A stretch of 64,000 nucleotides of DNA from Paenibacillus faecalis. Its GTDB lineage: Bacteria > Bacillota > Bacilli > Paenibacillales > Paenibacillaceae. Shown here piece by piece: positions 17,241 to 25,968 of this stretch. Both the position numbers and the translations under genes were made by a program. The notes below the pieces were generated by a model that searched no databases, had not been told where the DNA came from, and was given only the letters and a program-made list of their open reading frames with translations. The stretch covers positions 1,949,912 through 2,013,911 of the forward strand of contig NZ_LT985747.1 of NCBI RefSeq assembly GCF_900289175.1, in the 5' to 3' direction. The first letter of the stretch is position 1, and each line of letters begins with the position of its first letter.

Positions 17241-18191
17241 ATGGATGCAATTGAGAAAAGAATTGAGGAATTATATCAATATAATCCGGAAGTGACGGCA
17301 CCATCAGACCTTTCAGAATTTTGGAGAAGGACCGTTACGGAGGCGGAAAGCTGTTCAGACAATAGCATAAGGGTGCAAACCAGCACACCATTTCCTGCGA
17401 TGGAAACATATCACGTTACATATGAAGGGTATGATCATACCCCGCTTAAAGGCTGGTATCTCTTGCCTAAGTTTACGATGGAGCGAAGCTTGCCCTGTGT
17501 CGTATTATTCCATGGATATACAGGGGGAAAAGGATTTCCGGAGCAATATGCGGATTGGCTCATGCTTGGATATGCCGTCTTCGCTGTTGATGTGCGCGGA
17601 CAAGGCGGAGAGACAGGGAACCAGATGAACAGCGAATATGGGATGACGAAAGGCTGGATAACGCAAGGAATTCTGGACAAGGATACCTGTTATTATAAAG
17701 CGGTTGCAGTGGATGCACTAAAGGCGGTGGAATGGGCGGCTAATCAACCGGAAGTTAACGCTTCAAAAATTGTGGTTGCCGGTGACAGCCAAGGCGGAGG
17801 TATAAGCTTGTTGACAGCTGCATTAAGTGACACACCTTCTGTCGTTATAGCTAATATTCCGAACATGTGCCATATGGACTTCGGACTGTTGAATTCAACA
17901 GGATCACTGACAGAAGTGGCTGAATTCGTTGATCGGTTTCCGGAACATACCGAAGCTGTGCTTGCGACGTTGCGCTATTTCGATATTCTTCATCTTGCAG
18001 ACCGAATTGATATTCCGGTCATGATGTCGGTTGGACTAAAGGATACCGTATGTATGCCAGAGACCGTATTTGCGGCGTATAATCGGCTAACGTCTGAGAA
18101 GATTTTGAATATTTATCCGTTTACAGGGCATGCCGTTAGTGCGTATCAAAAACGTCAGGTATTTGATTTCTTGAAAAAAAGAAATATGTAA
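17241..18191 (+). CDS. Acetyl xylan esterase / cephalosporin-C deacetylase family hydrolase
   Basis: A 316-residue alpha/beta-hydrolase of the AXE1 family (carbohydrate esterase 7). The start is ATG 17241 behind ACAGGAG. Visible marks are the oxyanion-region segment FHGYTGGKG, RGQGGE, the nucleophile elbow GDSQGGG with catalytic Ser, an Asp in GLKDTVCMPE and a His in TGHAVSAYQ. These enzymes are cytoplasmic hexamers that remove acetyl groups from short xylo-oligosaccharides and other small acetyl esters. The length and motif spacing fit the family. No sugar transporter is adjacent, and the substrate is inferred. Confidence 0.9.
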   Translation: MDAIEKRIEELYQYNPEVTAPSDLSEFWRRTVTEAESCSDNSIRVQTSTPFPAMETYHVTYEGYDHTPLKGWYLLPKFTMERSLPCVVLFHGYTGGKGFPEQYADWLMLGYAVFAVDVRGQGGETGNQMNSEYGMTKGWITQGILDKDTCYYKAVAVDALKAVEWAANQPEVNASKIVVAGDSQGGGISLLTAALSDTPSVVIANIPNMCHMDFGLLNSTGSLTEVAEFVDRFPEHTEAVLATLRYFDILHLADRIDIPVMMSVGLKDTVCMPETVFAAYNRLTSEKILNIYPFTGHAVSAYQKRQVFDFLKKRNM

Positions 18192-18266
18192 GAGGAATAA
18201 CAGAAGAGTTCAGGCGGTATCTGTCGATAATTAATGGTCATTCATGTATATTTAGTAAAAATGTTC

Positions 18267-18296
18267 TTGACGTCTGCCTTTGTTAGCGAATACAAT
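18267..18296 (+). promoter_or_regulatory. Sigma-A promoter of the ABC exporter leader
   Basis: TTGACG (18267-18272), 18-base spacer, TACAAT (18291-18296). Transcription would start near 18303, giving a leader of about 350 bases before the exporter. Confidence 0.6.
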
Positions 18297-18321
18297 AATT
18301 GCAAATGATGTGAATGGATTG

Positions 18322-18366
18322 ATGATGATGAAAAATGTTCGACAGGGACTATCGATAAATCGATAA
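18322..18366 (+). CDS. Candidate leader peptide of the ABC exporter operon
   Basis: Three successive ATG codons (18322, 18325, 18328) start a 14-codon frame MMMKNVRQGLSINR ending at TAA 18364-18366, about 20 bases after the predicted transcription start. No strong ribosome site precedes it. Its position before an alternative-pairing terminator region is the arrangement of ribosome-mediated attenuation (as described for bmrB before bmrCD in B. subtilis). The peptide itself is not recognised. Confidence 0.35.
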   Translation: MMMKNVRQGLSINR

Positions 18367-18375
18367 CTTAATATG

Positions 18376-18566
18376 GCATGAACGTAAGGTGATACATACA
18401 GACGTCGGATCTGATGATGTATTGCCAACGTTTGTGCTCATTCTGTCTTGAACTTTTTCATCATTATTGCAAAATGCATACAAGGATTCGCATAAGTTAA
18501 TAGCTTATGCTGTATACTTGTTGTTATAAGCTGTAGGTGAACATTTGTTCATCTGCAGCTTTTTTG
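18376..18566 (+). promoter_or_regulatory. Transcription attenuator with mutually exclusive hairpins
   Basis: A long imperfect hairpin occupies 18376-18437 (AACGT..ATACAT against ATGTAT..ACGTT). Three overlapping pairings follow. GCATAAG (18490-18496) pairs with CTTATGC (18504-18510). AGCTTAT (18502-18508) pairs with ATAAGCT (18526-18532). AGCTGTAGGTGAAC (18529-18542) pairs with GTTCATCTGCAGCT (18547-18560) as a terminator followed by Ts. The second pairing blocks the 5' arm of the terminator, and the first blocks the second. This is a classic terminator / antiterminator / anti-antiterminator set. Confidence 0.65.
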
Positions 18567-18651
18567 TGTTTTCATCAGTCTCATCGCATGGAAAGGAGAA
18601 GCTTTGAAATAGGAATAAGCTATACATTTGTTAACATATGGGGGTGGGCAT

Positions 18652-20397
18652 GTGCCCAAAGAAGAGAAAATATCGATGTTGTGGCTGCTGCGTTATTTGA
18701 GCCCGGTGAAGGGGCGGCTTGTGATTCTGCTTATGTTGCTGTTAACTTCAACAGGATTGCAGCTTATCAATCCACAGATTATTAAGCGCTTTATTGATAC
18801 GGCAGCATACGGTGGAGTTTTAACTACTTTAATCCAGCTTGCAGGATTATATCTGATTGTAGCCGTAGTGAATCAGCTGATCACGGTCGGTGTCAGTTAT
18901 TTAGGAAACGATATTTCATGGCGTGCCACGAATCGACTGCGCGGAGACCTGTTAAAACATTGTTTACGGCTGGATATGCGATTTCATAATGAGAAAACAC
19001 CGGGAGAGATGATTGAACGGATTGATGGTGATGTGACGAATATATCAAACTTTTTTGCCATGTTTATAGTTCAGGTCATCGGAAGCTTTGTACTGCTGGG
19101 TGGCATTTTAGTATTTATGTTTACGGTGAACATTCCAATCGCATTAGTGATGACGGTTTTTACAATCATATCGATTATGTTTATGGTCATCATCCGTAAT
19201 CTGGGTGTTGATTCATCCAAAAAAGAACGCGAAGCCAGCGCTTCCTTGTTCGGTTTGATCGAAGAGCGGATTGCTGGGATCGAGGATGTGCAGGCCAACG
19301 GAAATGTGCCGTATGTCATGAATCGATTCTATCGATTGATGCGCTCTGTATTTTTAAAAGGACGAAAGGCCTGGATGATGCGGATTGTCCCATGGAATAC
19401 GACGGTCATTTTATTTGCTTTAGCGGTTACAGCTGTTCTGTTGTTAGGGGTTCATTATTATTTGATCGAAGAGATTACGCTTGGAACCCTGTTTCTTATT
19501 TATCAATACACACAGATGCTGAACGACCCGATTGAAATGTTGGGTGATCAGGTGCAAGAATTTCAAAAGGCTAAATCCGGTATGCTTCGCTCTAGAGAAT
19601 TGCTATCCCAACGCAGTGAAATTGTAGGCGGGGACGAGGAGCAATTGCCAGAGGGAGCTTTGGGACTTGAATTTGAAAATGTTCATTTTAGGTATAACGA
19701 GGATAAACCAGTTTTGAAAGACGTTAACTTTGTGATAAGGCCTGGAGAACGACTCGGAATTATTGGTCGTACCGGAAGTGGAAAGTCGAGTCTGAGCCGT
19801 GTTCTGCTTCGACTGTACAATATTGATAGCGGAGTTATCCGCGTCGGAGGAACGGATATTACGAAGTTGAAGCTACCAGCCCTTTATCGCAGGGTAGGTA
19901 TGGTAACGCAGGATGTGCAGCTGTTTGATGGATCACTTCGAGATAATCTGACGCTGTTTAACAATGCTGTATCGGATGTGTTTATCCTGGATACAACGGA
20001 AAGGCTCGGACTGCGCCAATGGATTGATGCACAGCCGAAAGGACTGGATACTCATCTGTCCGCAGGCGGGACATCCCTTTCGGCAGGGGAAGCCCAGTTG
20101 TTTGCGTTGACCCGTGTATTTTTGTCTCAGCCGAGCTTGGTCATTCTGGATGAACCTTCTTCACGTCTGGATGCTGCTACGGAGGCGATGCTGCAGGCAG
20201 CGGTGGATCAATTGATGAGCCAATGTACAGGAATCATCATCGCACACAGGCTGGCAACTTTAGAGCAGGTGGATAAAATTATGGTGCTTGGTGATGGACG
20301 AATTTTGGAGTTCGGTGATCGGGTGGAATTAGCTCAAGATCCGGAATCTCATTATGCAAGACTGCTGAGCACAGGAGGAAGGGAGGAGTTAGCATGA
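18652..20397 (+). CDS. Heterodimeric ABC exporter subunit 1 (type IV, multidrug-like)
   Basis: A 581-residue half-transporter. The frame opens at TTG 18628, but GTG 18652 sits behind GGGGTGGG and gives VPKEEKISMLWLLRYLSP, a plausible N-terminus. Six membrane helices precede the ATPase: Walker A GRTGSGKSS, Walker B LVILDEPSSRLD with the catalytic Glu, and H-loop IIAHRLAT. The signature is degenerate (LSAGEAQ rather than LSGGQ). With the canonical signature of its partner it would form the one active ATP site. It overlaps the next gene by 4 bases. The layout resembles drug-induced exporters such as BmrCD, but the residue pattern does not prove orthology. Confidence 0.88.
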   Translation: MPKEEKISMLWLLRYLSPVKGRLVILLMLLLTSTGLQLINPQIIKRFIDTAAYGGVLTTLIQLAGLYLIVAVVNQLITVGVSYLGNDISWRATNRLRGDLLKHCLRLDMRFHNEKTPGEMIERIDGDVTNISNFFAMFIVQVIGSFVLLGGILVFMFTVNIPIALVMTVFTIISIMFMVIIRNLGVDSSKKEREASASLFGLIEERIAGIEDVQANGNVPYVMNRFYRLMRSVFLKGRKAWMMRIVPWNTTVILFALAVTAVLLLGVHYYLIEEITLGTLFLIYQYTQMLNDPIEMLGDQVQEFQKAKSGMLRSRELLSQRSEIVGGDEEQLPEGALGLEFENVHFRYNEDKPVLKDVNFVIRPGERLGIIGRTGSGKSSLSRVLLRLYNIDSGVIRVGGTDITKLKLPALYRRVGMVTQDVQLFDGSLRDNLTLFNNAVSDVFILDTTERLGLRQWIDAQPKGLDTHLSAGGTSLSAGEAQLFALTRVFLSQPSLVILDEPSSRLDAATEAMLQAAVDQLMSQCTGIIIAHRLATLEQVDKIMVLGDGRILEFGDRVELAQDPESHYARLLSTGGREELA

Positions 20398-22178
20398 CCG
20401 TTACTGGTTTTATAGGGCGTTTATTTCGGTTTAGACTCGGGTTGTTTATAGTTAACGGCTTGCTGTGGTGCTTATTTCACTCTCTGCCGCTATTGATTGG
20501 ATTGGGCATGCAGTGGTTCTTTGAACGGGCGACTTCTAATTCGACCGACTATATATGGCTCGCCGTGCCGTTGATTTTTATTGCCGCTGTAAGGGTGGCA
20601 AGAGTAGGTACATTTTTTGCGGCATTCTATCAATGGGTAACATATTTTTACCATATTCAGGCCATTCTTCGTACAAATATGCTGGCAGGGATCATGCGCT
20701 GGCCAGGGCGCAATCTTCCCGCTTCACCGGGAGAGGCGATGAGCCGCTTTCGCGATGACGTCGATGAGGTTGTTGAATACATGGAGTCGTGGGTGGATTT
20801 TTGGGGAAAGCTGGTTTTTACAACCGTTTCGATCATCATTATGGCAAAGATTAACTGGAAGATCACGCTGATCTCGGTACTGCCGTTTCTCATTGTAACG
20901 CTGCTAAACAATTTATCCGGCAATCGTGCCCGGCGATATGGGCAAAAGAACCGTGAAGCAACCGGACGGATTACGAGTTTTATTGCAGAAACTTTCGGAG
21001 CGGTTCAAGCGATCAAGCTGGGGGAAGCGGAGGATCATGTTCATGAGCGCTTTACGAAGCTGAACGAAAGTCGCCGTCAGGCCGCACTAAAAGATAATCT
21101 GTTCAAGCAGTGGATGAGGTCACTTAATCAACATGTGCTCAGCTTTTGTACAGGTTTGATTCTTCTGATGTGTGCTGCAGAGATGCAAGCAGGGCGTTTT
21201 ACCGTAGGGGATTTTGCTCTGTTTACGACATATCTTGTCAATATTGGCTACAGTATTTCCTTGTTCGGTTATATGGTTTTTCAGCATAAACGGTTGAAAG
21301 TGTCCTTTGATCGGATGCGGACCTTATTCCGTCCCGGTGAGGAAGATTCAATTATTGAAGCAAGGAAAACCTATCTTAACGAGGACCCGCCAGAATTGCC
21401 AACGATCCATAATGATCCAAGGGAAAAACTGAGTTTTCTTGAAGTAAATAACCTGTCGTATCAATATCCAAACTCGGATAACGAAATTTCAGATATTCAT
21501 TTTCGGCTAAAGCGCGGCAAATTTCTTGTTATTACAGGGCGTATCGGGTCTGGAAAATCAACGCTTGTCCGAACTCTCCTGGGATTGTTACCTGCACAAG
21601 AGGGAAGCATTTGCTGGAATGGTAAAGAGATTGATCCTGCCACCTTCCTTATACCGCCTAGAGCCGCTTACACGCCGCAGGTACCGCGATTATTCAGCGA
21701 CACATTGCAAGAAAATATTGTGCAAGGAAAGAAGGAGAGTGGCGAGGAGGCTTTGAATCGTGCAATTCGGCTGGCGGTCATGGACAAGGACATCAAGGAC
21801 TTGGATCAAGGACTTGAAACGTTCGTAGGTCCTAGAGGTGTCATGCTTTCAGGTGGCCAAATTCAGCGCGCAGCTACCGCTCGAATGTTGATGTCTGAGG
21901 CAGATCTTTTTATTTTCGATGATCTATCCAGCGCTCTTGATGTGGAAACGGAGCAGCAAGTATGGAACGGATTGTTTAAAGAACGAGACGTAACTTGTAT
22001 TGCAGTATCCCACCGGAGAGCAGCACTTGCGAAGGCCGATCACATTATCGTCATGAAAAACGGCCGGATCGAAGCGGAGGGCACCTTATCTGAACTGCTG
22101 GAATCCTGTGAAGAGATGCAGCTTCTATGGCAAGGAGAGCAAACTTCAGAAAGGGATTACGTAAACAGTACGAAGTGA
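20394..22178 (+). CDS. Heterodimeric ABC exporter subunit 2 (degenerate Walker B)
   Basis: A 594-residue half-transporter starting at ATG 20394, translationally coupled (ATGA) to subunit 1 and preceded by GGAGGAG. Six membrane helices are followed by an ATPase with Walker A GRIGSGKST and a canonical signature LSGGQIQRAATARM, but Walker B reads LFIFDDLSSALD: the catalytic Glu is Asp. The H-loop is VSHRRAA. Its own Walker motifs pair with the degenerate signature of subunit 1, so one of the two ATP sites should be inactive, as in other heterodimeric exporters. A strong terminator follows directly. Confidence 0.88.
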   Translation: MTVTGFIGRLFRFRLGLFIVNGLLWCLFHSLPLLIGLGMQWFFERATSNSTDYIWLAVPLIFIAAVRVARVGTFFAAFYQWVTYFYHIQAILRTNMLAGIMRWPGRNLPASPGEAMSRFRDDVDEVVEYMESWVDFWGKLVFTTVSIIIMAKINWKITLISVLPFLIVTLLNNLSGNRARRYGQKNREATGRITSFIAETFGAVQAIKLGEAEDHVHERFTKLNESRRQAALKDNLFKQWMRSLNQHVLSFCTGLILLMCAAEMQAGRFTVGDFALFTTYLVNIGYSISLFGYMVFQHKRLKVSFDRMRTLFRPGEEDSIIEARKTYLNEDPPELPTIHNDPREKLSFLEVNNLSYQYPNSDNEISDIHFRLKRGKFLVITGRIGSGKSTLVRTLLGLLPAQEGSICWNGKEIDPATFLIPPRAAYTPQVPRLFSDTLQENIVQGKKESGEEALNRAIRLAVMDKDIKDLDQGLETFVGPRGVMLSGGQIQRAATARMLMSEADLFIFDDLSSALDVETEQQVWNGLFKERDVTCIAVSHRRAALAKADHIIVMKNGRIEAEGTLSELLESCEEMQLLWQGEQTSERDYVNSTK

Positions 22179-22184
22179 ATAAAG

Positions 22185-22230
22185 ACAGGGGCGGCTAAGG
22201 TTTATCTAGGACCGCCCCTGTTTGATTTTT
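22185..22230 (+). terminator. Terminator of the ABC exporter operon
   Basis: A perfect 10-bp stem ACAGGGGCGG / CCGCCCCTGT with a 17-base loop, followed by a T-rich stretch. Confidence 0.9.
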
Positions 22231-22301
22231 CTTGAAATCTGTGAAACAGCGTTTTCTATGATTCTATTAAATGAAGTACAAAATAACAGACGTAAATATA
22301 G

Positions 22302-22363
22302 TATAATTCAGGGTGCATTCGGAAGGGCCGAAAATTATACCGAATGCGCTTGGTGTATTTTTT
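22302..22363 (+). ncRNA. Candidate short terminated transcript (sRNA or leader)
   Basis: A TATAAT box (22302-22307) is followed within 8 bases by a hairpin with perfect arms GCATTCGG (22315-22322) and CCGAATGC (22340-22347), then a run of seven Ts. A transcript from this box would be about 50 bases and self-terminating. No matching -35 box is visible, so it may be only a terminator. Confidence 0.3.
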
Positions 22364-22444
22364 TACAGTGATTTTAGCCAACTTTTATGAATAACAGGTG
22401 TTAGTTATGGAGATAAGTAAAATTTAATGAGGGTTGAATCTGTG

Positions 22445-22796
22445 ATGAAAAAAATATATCTGTTATCTATAATGCTAGCATTTGCCACAGGGTTACTACT
22501 TTTTGCAGCATAATCTGATTTACTATATGGAAAAAGGAAGCACGACTCCTGTATTGCTCGACAGTCGACCTGACCACAGCTGTACAAATAAACCGAGTCC
22601 TTCAAATTGCAATGCATATGTCGAAAGAGAACTGAGTTTTCCTTCATATAATTCGTATCCGCAATTTTATCTCTACCATACAAGTGATTCGGAAGGAGTT
22701 TGGGTGCGAATGGTTTATGATGAACCGCTAGATCGTTTTAAATCTAGAGCGGTCAAGCCTAATTTGGAGGATGTATATCTTAGTTATTTTCAGTGA
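22445..22796 (+). pseudogene. Frameshifted small gene with signal-like start and ABC-ATPase-like tail
   Basis: ATG 22445 encodes a signal-peptide-like MKKIYLLSIMLAFATGLLLF and stops at 22513. The next frame is open through 22796 and encodes about 95 further residues starting near QHNLIYYMEKGS. A one-base change in the T run near 22500 would join them. The last 30 residues (RMVYDEPLDRF, then AVKPNLEDVYLSYFQ) resemble the C-terminal tail of ABC-2 type transporter ATPases (PxLEDVYLxYF), although no ATPase motifs precede it. The second frame has only a TTG start with no ribosome site. It may be a broken gene or an odd recombination product. Confidence 0.5.
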
Positions 22797-22861
22797 AAGC
22801 CTATTGTATCTATATAGATTGAACTAAAGAATAGTATTACTTCAATGAAAGAAGTCGGAAT

Positions 22862-23030
22862 TATTCTGAAGAAACGTCAGTGTTCGCCTAAAAGCTTTCC
22901 GTAGGAAAGCTCGCTTCGAAAGCGTAAGCTGTCCCCGGATTTCAACGATTGTTTAAATCCTTCAGAGAAATCTGGGGGGCAAGAGCGATCGGAAGAATAA
23001 TCCGAATTCGTAGAAATGATGCTAAGGCTA
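22862..23030 (+). repeat. Dispersed intergenic repeat, copy 2 (long form with hairpins)
   Basis: The segment 22966-23030 matches 2661-2729. Here it is preceded by structured sequence, including a perfect hairpin AGCTTTCC-GTA-GGAAAGCT (22893-22911) and an imperfect long pairing between CTGTCCCCGGATTT and AAATCTGGGGGGCAAG. It lies in a gap with no gene. Confidence 0.55.
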
Positions 23031-23167
23031 GGATTTTTAGTTCAATATATAACTATTTATGAAGTTACCTGGGGATTGGCAGAATAAGATTGCTTAATCG
23101 TAAAGATTCCGCTTTTCCATTCCTTTGGTATAATATATAGAAAGATATAATAGGAAGGTGATATTGT

Positions 23168-23542
23168 TTGGAGCAGAAGGAGCCATTAACAGAAGAATGC
23201 GAAAATTCATGCTTTGGTACAGAGGCTGATTTAAAACAGATTAAGGATGCCATGGTTGATGATCAAGCTGCGATTCAGCTTGCAGACTGGTTTAAAGCCT
23301 TTAGTGATCCTACACGGGTAAAAATGATCAATGCTTTACTTCAGAAAGAACTTTGTGTCCATGATCTGTCTGTATTGCTGGAGATGGGGCAATCCGCTAT
23401 ATCTCATCAGCTCAGGTATCTCCGTAATATGAGAATTGTGAAACGACGCAAGGTAGGAAAGACCGTTTTCTATTCCTTGGATGACAGCCATATTGAACAG
23501 ATATTCACTCAAACCCTGCTGCATACGATGCATGGGGAATAA
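23168..23542 (+). CDS. ArsR/SmtB family metal-responsive repressor (CadC-like)
   Basis: A 124-residue winged-helix repressor starting at TTG 23168 behind GGAAGGTG. The core FSDPTRVKMINALLQKELCVHDL is typical of the family, and the recognition helix lies in MGQSAISHQLRYLRNMRIV. N-terminal cysteines (EECENSCFG) and the ELCVHDL cysteine fit a CadC-type metal site; a C-terminal His-rich end (DSHIEQIF, HTMHGE) could add an alpha5 site. It most likely represses the P-type ATPase gene 208 bases downstream, releasing DNA on binding Cd, Zn or Pb. Its own terminator separates the two genes. Confidence 0.85.
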   Translation: MEQKEPLTEECENSCFGTEADLKQIKDAMVDDQAAIQLADWFKAFSDPTRVKMINALLQKELCVHDLSVLLEMGQSAISHQLRYLRNMRIVKRRKVGKTVFYSLDDSHIEQIFTQTLLHTMHGE

Positions 23543-23548
23543 TCAAGA

Positions 23549-23578
23549 AGCACTAGCCTATATGCTGGTGCTTTTTTT
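23549..23578 (+). terminator. Terminator between the ArsR regulator and the P-type ATPase
   Basis: AGCACTAGC and GCTGGTGCT arms (one G-U pair) followed by seven Ts. Confidence 0.85.
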
Positions 23579-23651
23579 GTGCATTCAATAGGTAGCCCAT
23601 CATAATTTTGAAAAAAATACAAAGAATACGCATATTATATTTTGCTTTTGA

Positions 23652-23714
23652 TTGACAAGTTGCTTTTCAATTGCATATAATGTGTTTAAATAATATATGA
23701 ATAGTTGCTCATGT
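23652..23714 (+). promoter_or_regulatory. Promoter and ArsR-type operator of the P-type ATPase gene
   Basis: TTGACA (23652-23657), 18-base spacer and TATAAT (23676-23681) form a near-consensus promoter. Just after the start point, ATATGA (23695-23700) and TCATGT (23709-23714) form an imperfect inverted repeat resembling SmtB/CzrA-family operators. It is probably the binding site of the upstream repressor. Confidence 0.65.
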
Positions 23715-23750
23715 GTTAACGGGAAGGTGTTTTAAAGGAGGGTATATCCC

Positions 23751-25919
23751 ATGAGTGAGGCCCAGATGAAAGTCAAAAAGGAACTGCTCTTAGACGGTTT
23801 GGACTGTGCAAACTGTGCCATGAAAATCGAAAACGGGGTAAAGAAGGTTGAAGGCGTATCTTCTTGTACTGTCAATTTTGCAACGAAGACATTGGTGTTG
23901 GAAACAACTAGCGGTCAGGATGAGCTGGTCGTTTCGAAAGCGAAGAAGAAAGTAAACTCGCTTGAACCTCATATCCGTGTCATTGACAAGTCGGGTTTGA
24001 AATCGCGCAATACGCAAACCAATGATCATGCAGAGGGACATGCTCATGATCACGATCATGGTGATGTAAACACGAAACGTACGTTGACTCGAATTATGAT
24101 TAGCGCCATTTTGGCAGCTGTAGGTGTATTTGGTCCGCTCACCGGCTTTTGGGAACTGGCATTATTCGTCATAGCTTATATCATTGTCGGTGGAGATATT
24201 GTTTTAAGAGCAGCTAAAAATATCGTCCGGGGTCAGGTTTTTGACGAAAATTTCCTAATGACCATTGCAACGCTGGGTGCATTTGCTATTCAGGAATATC
24301 CTGAGGGCGTTGCCGTTATGCTATTCTACCAGGTCGGAGAAATGTTCCAGGGGATGGCTGTAAACCGATCGCGAAAATCGATCAGTGCTCTTATGGATAT
24401 TCGTCCGGATTACGCTAACTTGAAAGTCGGCGGGGAAACCAAGCGGGTTACTCCTGAAGAAGTCAAGATTGGCGATGTTATCGTTGTCAGACCAGGTGAG
24501 CGTGTACCGCTGGATGGAGTCGTAATCGAAGGGAATTCGGCGATGGATACGTCGGCATTGACCGGTGAGTCTGTTCCTAGAGAGGTCGAGGCTGGCAATG
24601 ATGTTTTAAGTGGGTTTATCAATAAAAACGGTGTGTTGCTTGTTGAAGTGACGAAGGAGTTTGGCGAATCGACCGTTTCAAAAATTCTGGATTTGGTTCA
24701 AAATGCAAGTAATAAAAAAGCACCGACCGAGAACTTTATTACGAAATTTGCTCGGTACTACACGCCGGTTGTCGTTATTGTAGCCGTACTGCTCGCTGTT
24801 GTTCCACCGCTGTTCATTAGCGGAGCCACGTTCTCTGACTGGATGTATCGCGCGCTGGTGTTTCTCGTTATTTCTTGTCCGTGCGCGCTCGTTGTCTCCA
24901 TTCCGCTTGGCTTCTTTGGTGGAATTGGCGCATCTTCCAAAAAGGGTGTCCTGGTTAAAGGAAGCAACTATTTAGAAGCGCTGAATGATGTGAAATATGT
25001 CGTTTTCGATAAAACGGGAACACTTACTAAAGGCGTCTTTACAGTAACCAAGGTTCATACTTCAAGCGATATTTCCAAAGATGAGCTGCTTAAAATAGCT
25101 GCTCATGCAGAAATGCACTCCACTCACCCGATTGCAGAATCGATTCGGGCAGCGTACGGTCAAGAACTAAGAGAAGATATGCTTGAAGGATACAATGAGA
25201 TTGCCGGACACGGTATTCAGGTTCAATATAATGGAAAAGAAGTGCTTGCAGGTAATGCGAAATTAATGACTAGAGAGAATATTGCATTCACGGAACCGAA
25301 AGAGCTTGGAACCTTAGTGCACGTAGCGATTGATCGTGAATATGCCGGATACATTGTCATTGCCGATGAAGTGAAGGAAGATTCGGCGGAAGCAATCCGT
25401 TCTCTGAAAGAGCTGGGAATTAAGAAGACAGTTATGCTGACGGGTGATTCGAGAGCTGTTGGAGAAGCTGTAGGCCGCCAGCTGAATCTGGATGAAGTAC
25501 ATGCCGAACTGTTACCTCAACATAAAGTGGAAGAAATCGAGAAGCTGGATAAGCAAAAATCACCGAACGAAAAGATCATATTCGTTGGTGATGGTATCAA
25601 CGATACACCGGTGCTGGCAAGAGCTGATATCGGCGTAGCCATGGGAGGCCTTGGCTCGGATGCAGCGATCGAGGCTGCGGACATTGTCATTATGACCGAC
25701 GAAACCTCGAAGCTTCCATCCGCGATCCGCATTGCGAAACGGACACGCCGCATTGTTTGGCAAAATATCGTTTTTGCGCTGGGTGTAAAGGCTATTTTCC
25801 TCATACTTGGTGCCTTCGGTATCGCGACGATGTGGGAAGCTGTCTTTTCCGATGTCGGCGTCACAATCCTAGCCGTATTAAACTCCATCCGTGTATTAAA
25901 AACGGACTCTATTTCATAA
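23751..25919 (+). CDS. cadA: Cadmium/zinc-exporting P1B-type ATPase
   Basis: A 722-residue P-type ATPase starting at ATG 23751 behind AAGGAGGG. An N-terminal heavy-metal domain carries GLDCANCAMK (CxxC), followed by a His/Asp-rich metal linker (HAEGHAHDHDHGD). Membrane helices include the selectivity motif CPC (SCPCALVVSIPLG). The cytoplasmic domains have TGES, the phosphorylated Asp in FDKTGTLTKG, STHP (the HP motif) and GDGINDTP. These motifs fit Cd/Zn/Pb exporters (CadA/ZntA) rather than copper pumps. It acts in the membrane to expel divalent soft metals and is controlled by the ArsR-type repressor encoded just upstream. Confidence 0.93.
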   Translation: MSEAQMKVKKELLLDGLDCANCAMKIENGVKKVEGVSSCTVNFATKTLVLETTSGQDELVVSKAKKKVNSLEPHIRVIDKSGLKSRNTQTNDHAEGHAHDHDHGDVNTKRTLTRIMISAILAAVGVFGPLTGFWELALFVIAYIIVGGDIVLRAAKNIVRGQVFDENFLMTIATLGAFAIQEYPEGVAVMLFYQVGEMFQGMAVNRSRKSISALMDIRPDYANLKVGGETKRVTPEEVKIGDVIVVRPGERVPLDGVVIEGNSAMDTSALTGESVPREVEAGNDVLSGFINKNGVLLVEVTKEFGESTVSKILDLVQNASNKKAPTENFITKFARYYTPVVVIVAVLLAVVPPLFISGATFSDWMYRALVFLVISCPCALVVSIPLGFFGGIGASSKKGVLVKGSNYLEALNDVKYVVFDKTGTLTKGVFTVTKVHTSSDISKDELLKIAAHAEMHSTHPIAESIRAAYGQELREDMLEGYNEIAGHGIQVQYNGKEVLAGNAKLMTRENIAFTEPKELGTLVHVAIDREYAGYIVIADEVKEDSAEAIRSLKELGIKKTVMLTGDSRAVGEAVGRQLNLDEVHAELLPQHKVEEIEKLDKQKSPNEKIIFVGDGINDTPVLARADIGVAMGGLGSDAAIEAADIVIMTDETSKLPSAIRIAKRTRRIVWQNIVFALGVKAIFLILGAFGIATMWEAVFSDVGVTILAVLNSIRVLKTDSIS

Positions 25920-25927
25920 TTTTTGAG

Positions 25928-25968
25928 AAACGTCATCATCCTCATCAAAAGGACGATGGCGTTTTTTC
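25928..25968. terminator. Bidirectional terminator between cadA and the DeoR gene
   Basis: AACGTCATC pairs with GATGGCGTT (one G-U pair), with T runs on each strand. The right arm lies inside the last codons of the minus-strand DeoR gene. Confidence 0.75.
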
